64,000 nucleotides of DNA from assembly GCA_035222895.1 (NCBI GenBank), contig JAVYIG010006787.1:47790-111789 (forward strand), written 5' to 3'. Under the pieces are notes generated by a model that was not told where the DNA came from, made no database searches, and saw only the letters and a list, made by a program, of their open reading frames with translations. Source of the DNA: Strongylocentrotus droebachiensis. Its lineage: Eukaryota; Echinodermata; Echinoidea; Camarodonta; Strongylocentrotidae. Position numbers and translations under genes: made by a program. Shown here one piece after another: positions 53,501-63,692 of the stretch; the first letter of the stretch is position 1, and every line of letters starts with the position of its first letter.

Positions 53501-54307
53501 GAAGGAGGAGGTGGAATGAGGAAGAGGAGGAAGAGGAGGCCGAGGGTAGGGGTAGAGGGTAGAGGGAAAGGCTTCAAAGGGTGGTAGAACAGAGAAGGAA
53601 AAGAAAGAAAAAATGAACTTTGAAGGGCTGGCAGGAGGATAGGTAGATCTAGAGGAACACAAAGATGAGGAAAGGAAAAAAAGGGGAGAAGGAGAAGAAG
53701 AAGAAGAAAATGAGGAAGAAAGAAAATTGTTATTGAATATTGTCTGACTTTTTCAACAAATTCATTTTTATTTCAAGTTTGACCCAGCCAATAATTTTCA
53801 TCAATTCACATTTTCCCCCATTTAATTTTGTTTATTGTCCTTCATTGTGTTCAAATCCCAATGAAAGGTAGGTCAATGATTTAATTAGAATGAGACTGGA
53901 TCTACTAGACATCTTACACATTGATAATTGAACAGTGATTATTACTGACATTTGACTGATATTTTTCAATGTACAGTTCTGTGTAGCGCCACTGCACTGC
54001 ACCGCTCCAGCTCCACCACCACAGATCACAGGCAACACCGTACGGTCTCCGTATACACATAGGCCTACGTACACATGGACCATACGGAATCAATCACGTG
54101 TGGCACATATCACTAAAAAGCCATTCATTTCAAAGCACATAATCTAAATCAAAACGATGTTTGATCGTCATGAAAATTTATATCGTGAAACTTACCAAGT
54201 AAAGTTCCAATTACACGAGCTGCATCGTCTGTCCGCCTTTCGTAAGAGTCTACAATGCTAAATAAAACTACCGGATGAATGTTCACGACTTTTAGTGAAA
54301 CCGCCAT
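47470..54307 (-). CDS. EIF3F: Eukaryotic translation initiation factor 3 subunit F (8 exons, complete)
   Basis: Joined exons: 54196-54307, 53166-53236, 52507-52586, 51681-51818, 50946-51037, 50244-50380, 48245-48358, 47470-47571. They give 846 nt, 281 aa plus stop, and all seven introns are GT-AG with matching phases. The protein starts [20 protein letters not shown] and carries the family landmarks [67 protein letters not shown], a C-terminal part with [13 protein letters not shown] and DLLMV.YLS, and LNEKL. This is an MPN- protein of the eIF3 complex that helps recruit mRNA to the 40S ribosome. It lacks the metal-binding residues of active JAMM proteases. It is short next to vertebrate eIF3F because the Ala/Pro-rich N-terminal extension is absent, as in insects. 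It is head-to-head with TOMM70. Its introns hold several MITEs and simple repeats but no other gene. Confidence 0.96.
47715..47906. mobile_element. Long-TIR MITE, copy 2
   Basis: GTTACAAATTATTTTATT pairs with AATAATTTTGTAAC and the arms continue through ATTTCAATAGT. The block after it (47923-47983) recurs at 57703-57778, so a further dispersed repeat adjoins. Lies in eIF3F intron 7. Confidence 0.7.
48245..48358 (-). CDS. EIF3F: EIF3F exon 7
   Basis: Residues 211-248 ([18 protein letters not shown]), in phase 0 at both ends. Confidence 0.92.
48435..48743. mobile_element. MITE with GTGTTTCACAAAGA ends, EIF3F intron 6-7 side (complete)
   Basis: GGTGTTTCACAAAGATCCTAAGT pairs with ACTTAGGATCTTTGTGAAACACC. 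Interior A/T-rich. Same family as 50664-50927 and as the interrupted copy at 52030. Confidence 0.75.
49664..50040. mobile_element. MITE with TGTCCTCATCAGCT ends in EIF3F intron 6
   Basis: GGCCTGTCCTCATCAGCTTG on the left and CGAGCTGATGAGGACATGCC on the right (26-bp arms, 24 matches). Further inner inverted motifs (GCGTCTTCATCAGCCTGAAG against its mirror) make a second layer. The open frames here (88 and 108 codons) follow from this repeat and are not genes. Confidence 0.75.
50194..50228. repeat. (CAAA)n microsatellite
   Basis: About eight uninterrupted CAAA repeats, a few bases from the splice donor after EIF3F exon 6. Confidence 0.9.
50244..50380 (-). CDS. EIF3F: EIF3F exon 6
   Basis: Residues 165-210 ([18 protein letters not shown]). 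Helical C-terminal part. Acceptor TTTAAAG is weak but fits phase and homology. Confidence 0.9.
50664..50927. mobile_element. MITE with GTGTTTCACAAAGA ends in EIF3F intron 5
   Basis: ATCAGGGGAGTGTTTCACAAAGA with an exact inverted partner at the other end, followed inside by GTTGGACTTAACT and its mirror. Confidence 0.8.
50946..51037 (-). CDS. EIF3F: EIF3F exon 5
   Basis: Residues 134-165 ([19 protein letters not shown]). Ends the MPN domain. Confidence 0.92.
51681..51818 (-). CDS. EIF3F: EIF3F exon 4
   Basis: Residues 88-134 ([20 protein letters not shown]). The region aligns with the degenerate JAMM motif. Confidence 0.93.
52030..52493. mobile_element. Interrupted MITE (GTGTTTCACAAAGA family) hosting another MITE
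   Basis: 52030-52166 and 52468-52493 together align with the right part of the element at 48435 (GGCTACAAATGGCTTTCC, GTTGGACTTAGA, then AGAATCTTTGTGGAACACCC). The left end is missing. The gap is filled by the element at 52167. Confidence 0.7.
52167..52467. mobile_element. MITE with GGGTGGTATTCTCGAAAGC ends, nested
   Basis: About 45-bp inverted ends (GGGTGGTATTCTCGAAAGCA on the left), exactly bounded by AGA on both sides (52164-52166, 52468-52470). A 3-bp duplication would fit PIF/Harbinger-type or CACTA-type insertion; the family is not settled. Confidence 0.8.
52507..52586 (-). CDS. EIF3F: EIF3F exon 3
   Basis: Residues 62-88 ([18 protein letters not shown]), between CTTCAG and GTAAGT. Confidence 0.93.
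53166..53236 (-). CDS. EIF3F: EIF3F exon 2
   Basis: Residues 38-61 ([19 protein letters not shown]), between TTTCCAG and GTAAGA. Intron 1 before it contains a purine-rich tract (53490-53720) and no gene. Confidence 0.93.
53455..53715. repeat. Purine-rich (GAA/GGA) tract in EIF3F intron 1
   Basis: Almost only G and A on the plus strand. Open frames here are compositional. Confidence 0.75.
54196..54307 (-). CDS. EIF3F: EIF3F exon 1
   Basis: Residues 1-37, start of the MPN domain ([17 protein letters not shown]). Ends in phase 1 before GTAAGT. Confidence 0.93.
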
Positions 54308-54414
54308 TTTGAATGCTGCCACCAACGCACGGTAAGCATGCATGCAGCATGAATGTAGGCTGAATCTGAATTAAAGAAACTAATATGAGACTTTGATTCA
54401 AAGTGATAAGAAAC

Positions 54415-54583
54415 TTCAGTTGTTTTTTTTCCTTCGATTTCTTCTTTTCTTCTTCTTCTTCTTCCCCTTCTTCCGCTTCATTTCCTTCCTCTTTTTCTGC
54501 ATGTTCTTCTTTTTTAATTCTGGTCCCTCCTTCACACCTCCTCCTCCTCAATCCAGCCATCATCATTTGTTTTCTCTCTCTCT

Positions 54584-54623
<40 letters not shown>

Positions 54624-54715
54624 TCTTCTCTCTCTCTTCTTCTTCTTCTCTTTCTCTTGCTCCTACTGACTTCTTATAGTCGCCTTTCTTCATCCCCTTC
54701 TCTTTCATTATCAGT
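54415..54715. repeat. Pyrimidine-rich tract and (CT)n upstream of EIF3F
   Basis: TTC/CTT-rich with a pure CT run at about 54570-54620. Starts about 110 bp upstream of the EIF3F start codon. Confidence 0.8.
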
Positions 54716-54875
54716 TTCTTCATCATCGTTCTTAATTATGTACTCATTTAGACTTTCCTTCTTTCCAGTTTCCACCATTCTCATTACCGGCCCGGTTGAT
54801 AACTATATAGTAAGCCTCCTTCCTCTTTTCCAGATCTAGCTGACAATCAAACTCACGAAGGGAGTGGTATAACCA

Positions 54876-55060
54876 GGCCCGTAGCCACGGGGAGGGGGGG
54901 ACACGCCTCCCCCCTCCCCGTGGCCCCCCCCCCCCCCCCCCAAAAAAAAAAAAAAAAAAAAAAAAAAATTAAAAAAAAAAAAAAAAAAAAAAATAATAAT
55001 AGATAAAATAAATAAAAAATAAAATTAATTAATTAATTAATTAAAAAAAATCAAAGATCG
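54876..55060. repeat. C-run/A-run block with a CAGGCCCGTAGCC transposon-like left end
   Basis: Begins CAGGCCCGTAGCCACGGGGA, then G-run, C-run and long A-runs. It looks like the end of a further short transposon; no right end was found. Confidence 0.45.
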
Positions 55061-55405
55061 CCGTTTAGACCTGGGTATAGGCTAACTATATTATTTCTTG
55101 GAAGCCCTTAATTTGTACGTCTGCAAGTTGAACTACATATTACGTCTACTCTCCTTCGCGATGTAAGAAAAAGAAAGAAAAAGAAAGAAAGGAGATAAAA
55201 GAATGATCTAGAAAGAAACAAAACATAAATTATTATAACAATATTTATTTTTAAAAACTAGAGACGACCGGTACTAGAGGGGCCGCTTTTCATGATTGTG
55301 CGTCCTCTTTCTCCCATCCATGAATCTATAAATGTTTTGCCGCTCGCTCACTTTGTTCCATCGCCATGACGTTACCCGAGTAACCATGATGTAGTACGTC
55401 AGCCT

Positions 55406-57172
55406 CAGAGGCGGCGGAGCGACTTCCAAAGTGGGGGGGGGGGGCACCAACAAAAAAGGGCACTTTCTGGGAAAAAAGGGCACCTACAAAGGGAAATCTC
55501 AAAGCGAAAATATACAATTTTTAGACATTGGTATATACCCCTTTAATGTGATTACATTATCAGGGATGATTTCAATATTTGTTTCTCTTTATACATCGTA
55601 TACAATATTGCTTAAGCATCATACCTTGCAGTTGGGCGTGATGGTCGACAAAAATCATTTGCGAGCGAGGAAAAAAATAAGATTTTTGAGGTCGCAGTGC
55701 GAAAACTACATCTTATAAAGAGGAAAAAACCAATCCTCATCGGGTTATAAATAAGCACATTTTCATATTACAGCAAACTGAAAAGACCTTTGATAAGTAA
55801 CAATTATAACATCTATAAATGTGAGCGAGCGTAGCGAGCGAGCTTTGGGAGATATTGCTCTTAGTCGCTTGAAATTAGGGGCACGTTTATGAAAGGAAAA
55901 GGGGACACTTATCGAAGGGATAAGACACTTATTAGAAAATAAAAGGAGCACGTGTCAAAGTACAAAGGGTTATTATCAGAGGTGAAAATAGGGCACTCAC
56001 CAGGGATGAAAAGGCACTTATGAGAATGGAAATTGGGCAATTGTCGACGGAAAAGAGGCAACCATCAGATTTTGATAGGGGCATTTATGAAAAAGGGATA
56101 GGTTCCTCATAAGAAAGGAAAAGGGGCACGTATCAATGTTAAAAAGGTTAATTATCAGAGGTGAAAAGGGGCACACACCATATATGAAAGATGCACTAAT
56201 GAGAATGAAAAAGGGGCACTAATAATAAAGGGAAATGTGCATTTGTTGAAAGAAAATGAGCACCGATCAGATTTTGATAGGGTCATTTATTGGAGGTGAA
56301 AGGGGGCTTTTATGAAAAGCGGATATTATGAAGGAAAAGGAGCATTTATTAAGGAAGGAAAAGGGGCACGTGTCAAAATAAAAGGGGGTGTTATTAGAGA
56401 TGAAAAGACAATTATGAGGAGGAAAAGGGGGCACTTGTCAAAATAAAACGGGTATCTCTCAGAATTGAATTGGGTAATTTACCAAACATGAAAAGGGGCA
56501 CTAGTAGGAGAATGAAAAAGGACTATTTTCATAGGTGAAAAGGGGCATTTATGAAAAGGCGAAGGGCTCTTTGTTAAATGGGGGCACTTATCATAAGGAA
56601 AAGGGGCACTTATTAGAAAGGAAAGGAGGCACATGTGAAAATATAAGGTGCGCTTATCCGAGTTAAAAAGAGGTAGTTATTAAAAGGGAAAGGGGCACTT
56701 CTTACAAAGGAAAAGGGGCAATTGTCAAAGTAAAAGGGGCACCTCTAAGATTTGAATAGGGCAATTATCAGAGGTAAAGGAGGCGCTTAACAAAAGTGAA
56801 AAGGGGCGTTTCTCGTATCCGAAAAGAGGCACTTACTAGAGATTAAAAAGGGCACTTATGAGAATGGAAAATAGACACTTATTGCAAAGGAAACTGGGAA
56901 CTTGTCTGGGAAAAGAGGTACGTACGTATACGTGTCAAAATAAAAGGGGCACATATCAGAGGTGGAAAGGAGGATGGCACTTTTAAAAATTAACAGGGGC
57001 ACATATCAAAGTAATAAGGGCACTTTTGATGTAAAAAGTGGCGCTTCTTACAAAGTTAAAGGGGCATTTTTCCTATGGAAAAAGGGGCACTTTTGAGGAA
57101 CTTGAAAAAGTGGGGGGCACTGTGCCCCCCCCCCCCTGCCCCCCCCCCCCCCCCCCGGTTCCATCGCCTCTG
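55406..57172. mobile_element. 1.77 kb hAT-like element with internal minisatellite
   Basis: Starts CAGAGGCGGCGGA, ends TCCATCGCCTCTG, and is flanked by the exact 8-bp duplication GTCAGCCT (55398-55405 and 57173-57180). End sequence and duplication length fit hAT. The first ~300 bp match the fragments in the LRR spacers. From about 55860 to 57110 the interior is a long, drifted repeat. No transposase frame, so it is non-autonomous. Confidence 0.88.
55860..57115. repeat. Degenerate GGGGCAC minisatellite inside the hAT-like element
   Basis: Dozens of imperfect units, roughly 20-30 bp, of the type AAAAGGGGCACTTATNA. Spacing and sequence vary a great deal. The same GGGCACTTTCTGG-type word is present once or twice near the element's left end, so the array may have grown from it (inference). 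Confidence 0.8.
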
Positions 57173-57487
57173 GTCAGCCTAACTGACGAGGCCACAGTCA
57201 AGGCCAATAAAATGATTTGGAGACAATATAGGCCTACGGTTGTTTGCATGAAGATTTTCACTCGACGGTCAGCTCGCCGGTTAAAGATGAAGTTGAGTCC
57301 CCCCCCCCCCCCCCCCCTCCCCCCCCCCCCCACTCAGAGGTCGGAATGACCGCATGCGTGTTGCCAAAATGTCCGGTAAATGGGTACTTTTCGTGCGACA
57401 AAGTCTGGCCCGAGAATTGTAAAAAAAAGGAGTGTATTTGACTCTTCACCCGGAGATTTCTTTAAAAAGGGGGTGTTTTTCTTTTTT

Positions 57488-57685
57488 TCTCTCATCTCTC
57501 TGGACTCCTGAGAAATTATTCCGAATTTAGGGGGGTACATTGAGCATTTTTCCTGAGTAGGGGGGTCTCCAAGGCAGGAAAAGCCCGCGAAAGGGGGGTT
57601 CGGAAATGTTGGCAGTCCTCAGATAAGGGGTGCTTTCAAAAAGAGGGTACGAGCATATATGCGTACCCTAAATAACACTGAGTGG
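57488..57685 (+). repeat. Direct repeat, copy 1
   Basis: TCTCTGGACTCCTGAGAAAT ... GTTGGCAGTCCTCAGATA ... CGTACCC.AAATAACACTGA. Matches 58245-58449. No coding content. Confidence 0.75.
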
Positions 57686-58244
57686 GGGGGGGGGGGGCGG
57701 GAGTTGAGTTCTGGTCATGCGATTGCATTGTGAAAGAAACGGTGTGGAATCGCCCAGAAAAGGTTGATCATCTAGCATATAAGAATTTGTGTGTATTGCA
57801 AGATTCTGGAATCATCAAAATGATAAGAAATTTGGCCAAGTCTTGGTAAAGTTACAAACACTTTACACAGAAAGATGTATATGGGACTACACGAACACGC
57901 GGCGTAAAAAACCTACCCCCGAGTATGTTACATGACATTTTTAGAATATGAAGGCATTTGAAGAGCCATGCTTTTCAGGGAACATGTCTTATCTGATGTT
58001 CTTCCACACTTGCATAATAAGAATGATAAAGTTCACAAAGTTATTTTTTACCTCTTCCCAGAACTTAACCTTCTCCTTAATAAAGCTAGCCGATAAGTAG
58101 AAAAGGCATTTATCAACCAAATGTTTGACTTTTAATATATCTTGGAATACATCTGCCCCCTCCCCCTGCCCCATCCCAACCCCCCCCCCCCCCCATTTCC
58201 AAAAAATATGCATTCATTTATTTGTTCCTGATTTGTTTCCTCTT

Positions 58245-58449
58245 TCTCTCATCTCTTTGGACTCCTGAGAATTTATTCCGAATTTAGGGGGCCGGATTTC
58301 GGGGGGTCTCCAAGGTAGGAAAAGCCCTCGAAAAGCCCTCGAAAAGCCCGTGAAAGGGGGGTTCGAAAATGTTGGCAGTCCTCAGATAGGGGGTGCTTTC
58401 AAAAAGAGGGAACAAGCATACGCGTACCCTTAATAACACTGAATTGGGG
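58245..58449 (+). repeat. Direct repeat, copy 2
   Basis: Second copy, with an extra AAAGCCCTCG repetition inside. Between the two copies (57700-58240) lie a further dispersed repeat (57703-57778) and C-runs. No gene seen. Confidence 0.75.
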
Positions 58450-58928
58450 GCCGGGGTTCCTGATTTGTTAATTTATTCACCCGATATAGTTTCTTTTGGG
58501 AGTCCAATGGTATAAGTTCGCACGGTCCATGCATGCATTATGAATATGAGCTAATCACATAATTAATATGATTAATATATGATTTGTGATTTGTGATAAG
58601 AATACCGAATACCCTGCCGTTTTCAGTCGTCCCGCAACGTCGAAAGATGTTTTGCAATGGGGATTTCCAAAGCTGAGCTGCTGTGCTAAAAAGGATATCG
58701 CAAGGTTCAAACAGGGAGTTCCAACTCCCTGGTTCAAGGGTATTGAATTTTCATCTCATCGCAAGAAAGCCCATGGAATCGATTATCTTGCGTAGGGACT
58801 GATCTTTATAGCTTCGTTCAAGTTTCCGCACTGAAACTGTACGTGATACATTCTACGAAAGAGACGCACGTGAAAATAAATTGGTACCACACAACTTATG
58901 GCTTTGCACGTCCACTTCGTAATCCAAG

Positions 58929-59168
58929 ATGGCAGCGAGTAGCAGACCGGGGAGCGATGTGGGCTGGACAAAATGGCAAATTGCCATAGCAGTCGGAGCC
59001 CCCATTGCAGTGGCAGGAATTGCATTTGGTGCCTATTATCTTACTCGAAGTGGGAGTCCAGGAGAAAGCGCAGATTCTAAGTCAGGAACTGCAGGAAATT
59101 CCGCTGGAAATACGAAAGCTACTAATGGCGAAGGCGATGCGGGGAAGAACAGCGTGGAACAGGCCCAG
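58929..59168 (+). CDS. TOMM70: TOMM70 exon 1
   Basis: Residues 1-80: membrane anchor and linker. Ends VEQAQ before GTAAAT. The next exon again has IEQAQ. Confidence 0.9.
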
Positions 59169-62100
59169 GTAAATCTACATGGAAATGGATGGGGACGATT
59201 TCTTGATTGAGACCGGTACCACTACAGACAGGGAGGCAGGCTTGCGCGCTACGCGCTTGCTGCCAAAGGCTTGTTGTATTGTAAACGTCTAGATCTAGGC
59301 CTACTTGGTTCAATTTAGCCTCATTAAGGCAATAAGGGCTAAGAGGAGTGGTAATAATACTGATATGAAATATGAATATCACCTAGGCCTAGCCATAATT
59401 GGCACCCACAAATGCACAGCCACCATAATTAACCTTGCGTATTAATGAAAAAAAACTAAAATTTGCTTGAAGACCCTATTTGTAATCGGTAGGGGCACTG
59501 GTCCGAGAATAAGGATCGTCTCTGTAAACCCGTCCTGAAAAATATGGATCGTCCACATATTCGTGGACAATTCTTATTTCCGGACCGCGCGTTGGTGATG
59601 CGAAAAAACAGATTCCGCGATGATACTCCTTGATGCATTTCACATTCACGTAATGAATGATAAATCCTCGGGAAGAAGACGGTAGACGGACAACCTATAA
59701 TAAAAGTAGGCGGCTAACTGGGTGTATTTTATTACACAGAATCCTTTTTTTTCATTGCCAGCGCGCGGATTGGGAACCCTACACCCGAAGAGCACAGAAG
59801 GATTAGAAAGGTCCACGAAAAGCAAAAAAAAAAAAATTAGGACGCAATTTGTCCTCCTTTATATAGATGATCGTCATTCTCGGACCTGCGCCCCTTCTGG
59901 TAATCACCCATTCCCACACATGACGAACCTTGTAAAAATATTAAAACACCTTTGCCTTGGATTTTTTTTTTTTTTTGTGTGTGTACCGGTATGTGTGATG
60001 TTTCCTTTTCACCTCTATTGCCATTGTAATTTAGCTGCATGGGCTTGGTCATTTGAATCTGTGGGTATATCTATTCCATGGTAGATACAAAGTGGCACAG
60101 GGTGATTTGTTTGGCATGCATTGTTTAAAGAGTGGTTGTTTGAGTTTTTATGGCGTGTTTCGTTCATTTATGAATATTTACGCCAAATTCAAGTTGCATT
60201 AACAATTTTAAATGGAAGCAGAAAAGAGAAGGGAAACAAAATTGATGCTGTTCAAGTTTTCGCATTTTGCGGAGATTCCAGACAGGCTGTCTACATACAT
60301 GTAAAACCTTTGATCGTTTTGTGTGTATCTTCTGGCCAGACCGACTCGGTACATTGAACAGGCTTCTTGGCATGCATGTTCATGCTTACGTGTAATCCAA
60401 GGCAGGTCACTACGAGCAAGCCATCAAGCTTTATTTGTTTGGCACGTATTGTATAAAGAGTTAATCCTTGTGTGTTGTCTTCTCACCACCAGACACCTAT
60501 AGAGCAAGCACAGGCAGCCAAGCTACGAGGCAACAAGTACTTCAAGGCAGGTCACTACGAGCAAGCCATCAAGCTTTATTCCCAAGCCATTGAGATCTGC
60601 CCCAGGGACAACATCAAGGATCTATCCACGTTCTATCAGAATAAAGCGGCTGCACATGAACAAATGGTAAGGCCATTAAAAATACATGTTTAGCGTCCCT
60701 GCCCGCTTCCTTTTGGGGGGCCACCTCCTTTTTCTTTCTTTCTTTTTTAAATAAATTTGTTATAATTGTTTAGTTTTTTTAATGACAAAATATGAAAAAC
60801 ACTGCTAAAGTGATCCATTTCTGATTTTTTTTTTTTAATAATAATTCCGGCAGCTATCTTGAAAAATAGTGTGATCTTTGACAAAACTTCCCCTTAGCCC
60901 ATCCCCCCCCCCGCCCCCCCCCCCCCTCAACCCAATAAAAAGATTTTGTTTTTGTTTAAACATTAATAGACTTTTGTTGTTGAGCGATTAATATGCTTGA
61001 AAGTTTTATACCATGAATTCAATGAATCATAACTTTGATATTTTATTGATTGAAATTCGTGGAAGTTTTTGATGCTAAAAAATGTGTATCATGATTTTAT
61101 TAGTGTACAAAATGTTGATACCGCCCATTTTACTAAACTTGTACAAATACCCCTTGGTTTGTAAAAACCATGGTAAGACTTGTGTGGAGACAATCGACAG
61201 AAGCCATTTACCCCCGCCCCCCCCCCCCCCAAAAAAAAAAATGTATTGGGGAATTTTGCGTTTCATCTCAATATGGATAGAGGCTTGATGCCACGAATTA
61301 CACAAATTACTACGGAATGTTATAATTTATGAAAGTTCTTGATGTAACAAAGAAAAGAGATCTTTCATTAAAAGTGCAAAATTTTTATGTCACAACTGTT
61401 TCTTGAGTGTAATCGAAGAACAACTACCCCTTGGCCTTGAACATTAATAAGGAGCGATGGTAAAGAGGGTATTCCTGTTGGATGGTTTTTCTGCCCTCTG
61501 GTGAAATATCTTGTTGACATTCAAGCTCCCAATTAATCATTCATCTTGGGATTATATTTCATGTACTACCATCCGATTCTGTGTTTGGTGATGTACATGT
61601 AGGTGAAGAATGTATGATGTACATGTATACTGGTAGTATTGTACATTTCTTTAATTTTAGATATGTTTTTCCAGGGACTACACTTCAATTATTTGTTTTT
61701 ATTGACCTACATGTAGATGCCAAGTATTAACCATTTTGTGGTGTGTTTTTCTTTTTTGATTTGCCTTTTCAGAGCAACCATGCCCAGGTAGTGGAGGATT
61801 GTAACAATGCCCTGGAGCTCAATAACAGATACGTGAAGGCCCTCTTCCGCCGAGCAAAGGCCTTTGAAATGATGAACGAAAAAATGAAGTGTTTGGAAGG
61901 TAGGTTATTCGTTATGATTTCTTTAAAGCTCTGTGTAAACCCCAAGATTAAGCCTACTGGCATATGGAGGTGTTGTTGTCCAGTTGTTTTATCATTGGAA
62001 TAGGGTTGAAAAGGTCATGGGTTAGAACCCTTGAGCATTACAAGGCATTTTACCTGTATTGCGTCTCTCGACCCAGGTGTTGAATGGGTAACCCAGAAGG

Positions 62101-63692
62101 ATGCAAATTTCATTGTAGTGGGATTAGCGATTGTGCAGCTGTCAAATAGTGACTGGCTAGAATACAGTTCCATATCCAGAACTCAACAATAGCTTCAATA
62201 TGATTGTGGGATGTTGAAAATTAATTCTTGTTTCGCAATCAGTGGAAACATTACCTGCTTCGATAAGCTTACACTTGCGTGCTGCAACCTTCTTTAGACC
62301 TATTTCATAGCTGTCACTTTTGCTAATTATGTAGTATGACAGTATATGGTAAAATGGGATCGTACGCTGTGGAAAGAGTATATTGTCCTAAGTCTGGGTA
62401 CGAAGTGTGTTGTGTCCTGTTATCTCCGCCGTAATGAATTAGCAACAGCTAGCTATGACATTAGTCTGAAGAAGCTTGGGGCACGCAATTGAACGCTTAC
62501 CATAACTGTTAATGTTTTGACTGATTGTGAACAAAAAACAATTTTTCAAGTTACAGCACCAATTGGATGAACCTCTTCAGTGATTGTGTCAAGTTTTGCT
62601 GTGTTTCAGCAGTCGTCTGCAGTATTATATCCTGTTACAACTTTGGCCACTTGAAAGACCACTGACCATTCCATTATTTGTCTCCCTCTATAGACGCTAC
62701 TGCAGTGTGTCTCCTGGAAGGCTTTTCGCACCAGCAGGGCATGTTTCTTGCCGACAAGATGCTCAAGGAGATCGGCAAGGAGAAAGCTGCAGAGAAATAC
62801 ACGGTATGCTTAATTAACCCGTTGAGTACTGAATTCTCTCATTCTAACTGGGTTACTACAGGAACAACCCGGTTCCAGTAAGCAGAGGGTTTTTAACAGT
62901 AATCCACTTAATAGGTACAGTCTGCTCATGAGGAGGTACATAATAAACTCAGCACATGTATACACAAAAAAGAGATGAAGACTGTAAGGTAATATTCTTA
63001 CTTTCGACTGGTCCATTGAGTGATATTGAAAGTGAATTTGATGCTTTGTTTAAGTGTTGTTGCAAGTTAGGCCTAAAAAAAAAGAAGTTGTATTGCCCTT
63101 TAGGTGCCAAAACATGGGTCGGTCTGTCGGAAATCTCTTATTTATTTGTTTAACTCTGTTTTTCTCCCTCTTTGGGCTGATATTTCTCAGTTTTGATTGC
63201 TTCAATATTTGTTTTCTCTACAAAACAGTAAAAAAAAAAAAAATCTTGTAAAAAGCCGACAGTATATTTCAAGATTTGTTTGGGTCGGTCGCAAAGGGCA
63301 ATACAACATCTTTTTTTTTAGGCCTTATCTTAAATCATAATTGCATATTTTATTTTACATTTCAAATTTATGAATATGAGGACATCTGTTCAAGTGTTCT
63401 CTCTCTCTTCTCCCTCACCTCCCCCCCCCCCCCCCCCAAAAAAAAAAAAATCAAAAAAAAAAGTGACATTGGAAATCTATACGCTTCCATTCATTTTGGT
63501 GGTCAATCCTTACACAATACCAATTCACTCATATTAATTACTGTTTAAACTTGTTTCAATCATGTGCTTTTAGGAGAGAGTACCCAGCCTGCCATCCGGG
63601 CAGTTCATCCAATCCTACTTCTCTTCATTCTCCAATGACGGAATTTCAGCTACTGCTGACGAGGACTATTGCTCTCCAAATGACTTTTCAAG
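58929..63692 (+). CDS. TOMM70: Mitochondrial import receptor subunit TOM70, first 5 exons (gene runs off the window)
   Basis: Exons 58929-59168, 60493-60666, 61773-61899, 62694-62803, 63574-63692, all with GT-AG borders and compatible phases, give residues 1-256. The start (AAGATGGC) fits the Kozak context. Residues about 16-40 (WQIAIAVGAPIAVAGIAFGA) form the N-terminal outer-membrane anchor, followed by a Ser/Gly/Asn-rich linker. The TPR clamp comes next (AQAAKLRGNKYFKAGHYEQA, DLSTFYQNKAAAHEQM, YVKALFRRAKAFE), then DATAVCLLEGF..QQGM and PSGQFIQSYFSSF, all typical of TOMM70. In the family this receptor takes carrier-type precursor proteins from Hsp70/Hsp90 and passes them to the TOM channel. 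The rest (more TPRs) is to the right of 64000. The upstream direction faces EIF3F. Confidence 0.95.
60398..60435 (+). repeat. 38-bp exact copy of TOMM70 exon 2 sequence in intron 1
   Basis: Identical to 60543-60580. The sequence after the copy (60436-60466) resembles 60105-60131, so it arose by a local rearrangement. Confidence 0.9.
60493..60666 (+). CDS. TOMM70: TOMM70 exon 2
   Basis: Residues 81-138: first TPR and start of the second. A 38-bp piece of this exon is duplicated in intron 1. Confidence 0.93.
61773..61899 (+). CDS. TOMM70: TOMM70 exon 3
   Basis: Residues 139-181 (VEDCNNALELNNRYVKALFR), between TTTTCAG and GTAGGT. Confidence 0.93.
61955..62170 (+). mobile_element. Old, diverged SINE in TOMM70 intron 3
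   Basis: Recognisable body blocks of the same SINE family (CCAGGTGTTGAATGGGTAAC, then GTGACTGGCTAGAAT) with a worn head (GGGTTAGAACCC as B box remnant). Much more diverged than the array copies. Confidence 0.55.
62694..62803 (+). CDS. TOMM70: TOMM70 exon 4
   Basis: Residues 181-217 (DATAVCLLEGFSHQQGMFLA). Phase 1 to phase 0. Confidence 0.93.
63574..63692 (+). CDS. TOMM70: TOMM70 exon 5
   Basis: Residues 218-256 (ERVPSLPSGQFIQSYFSSF...). The donor AG/GTATTA is inferred; the following exon is outside the window or in its last 300 bases, where I see no further coding match. Confidence 0.88.

Larger units (their letters stand above)
57181..58928. other. Spacer before TOMM70
   Basis: C-runs at 57300-57332 and 58175-58195, the direct repeat pair, and about 450 bp of ordinary sequence directly before the TOMM70 start. 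No TATA-like element is clear, as is usual for housekeeping genes. No other gene is supported. Confidence 0.5.

Noticed and set aside
54393-54839. 148-codon frame upstream of EIF3F
   Set aside because: Translation of a TTC/CT tract; no signal of a real protein.
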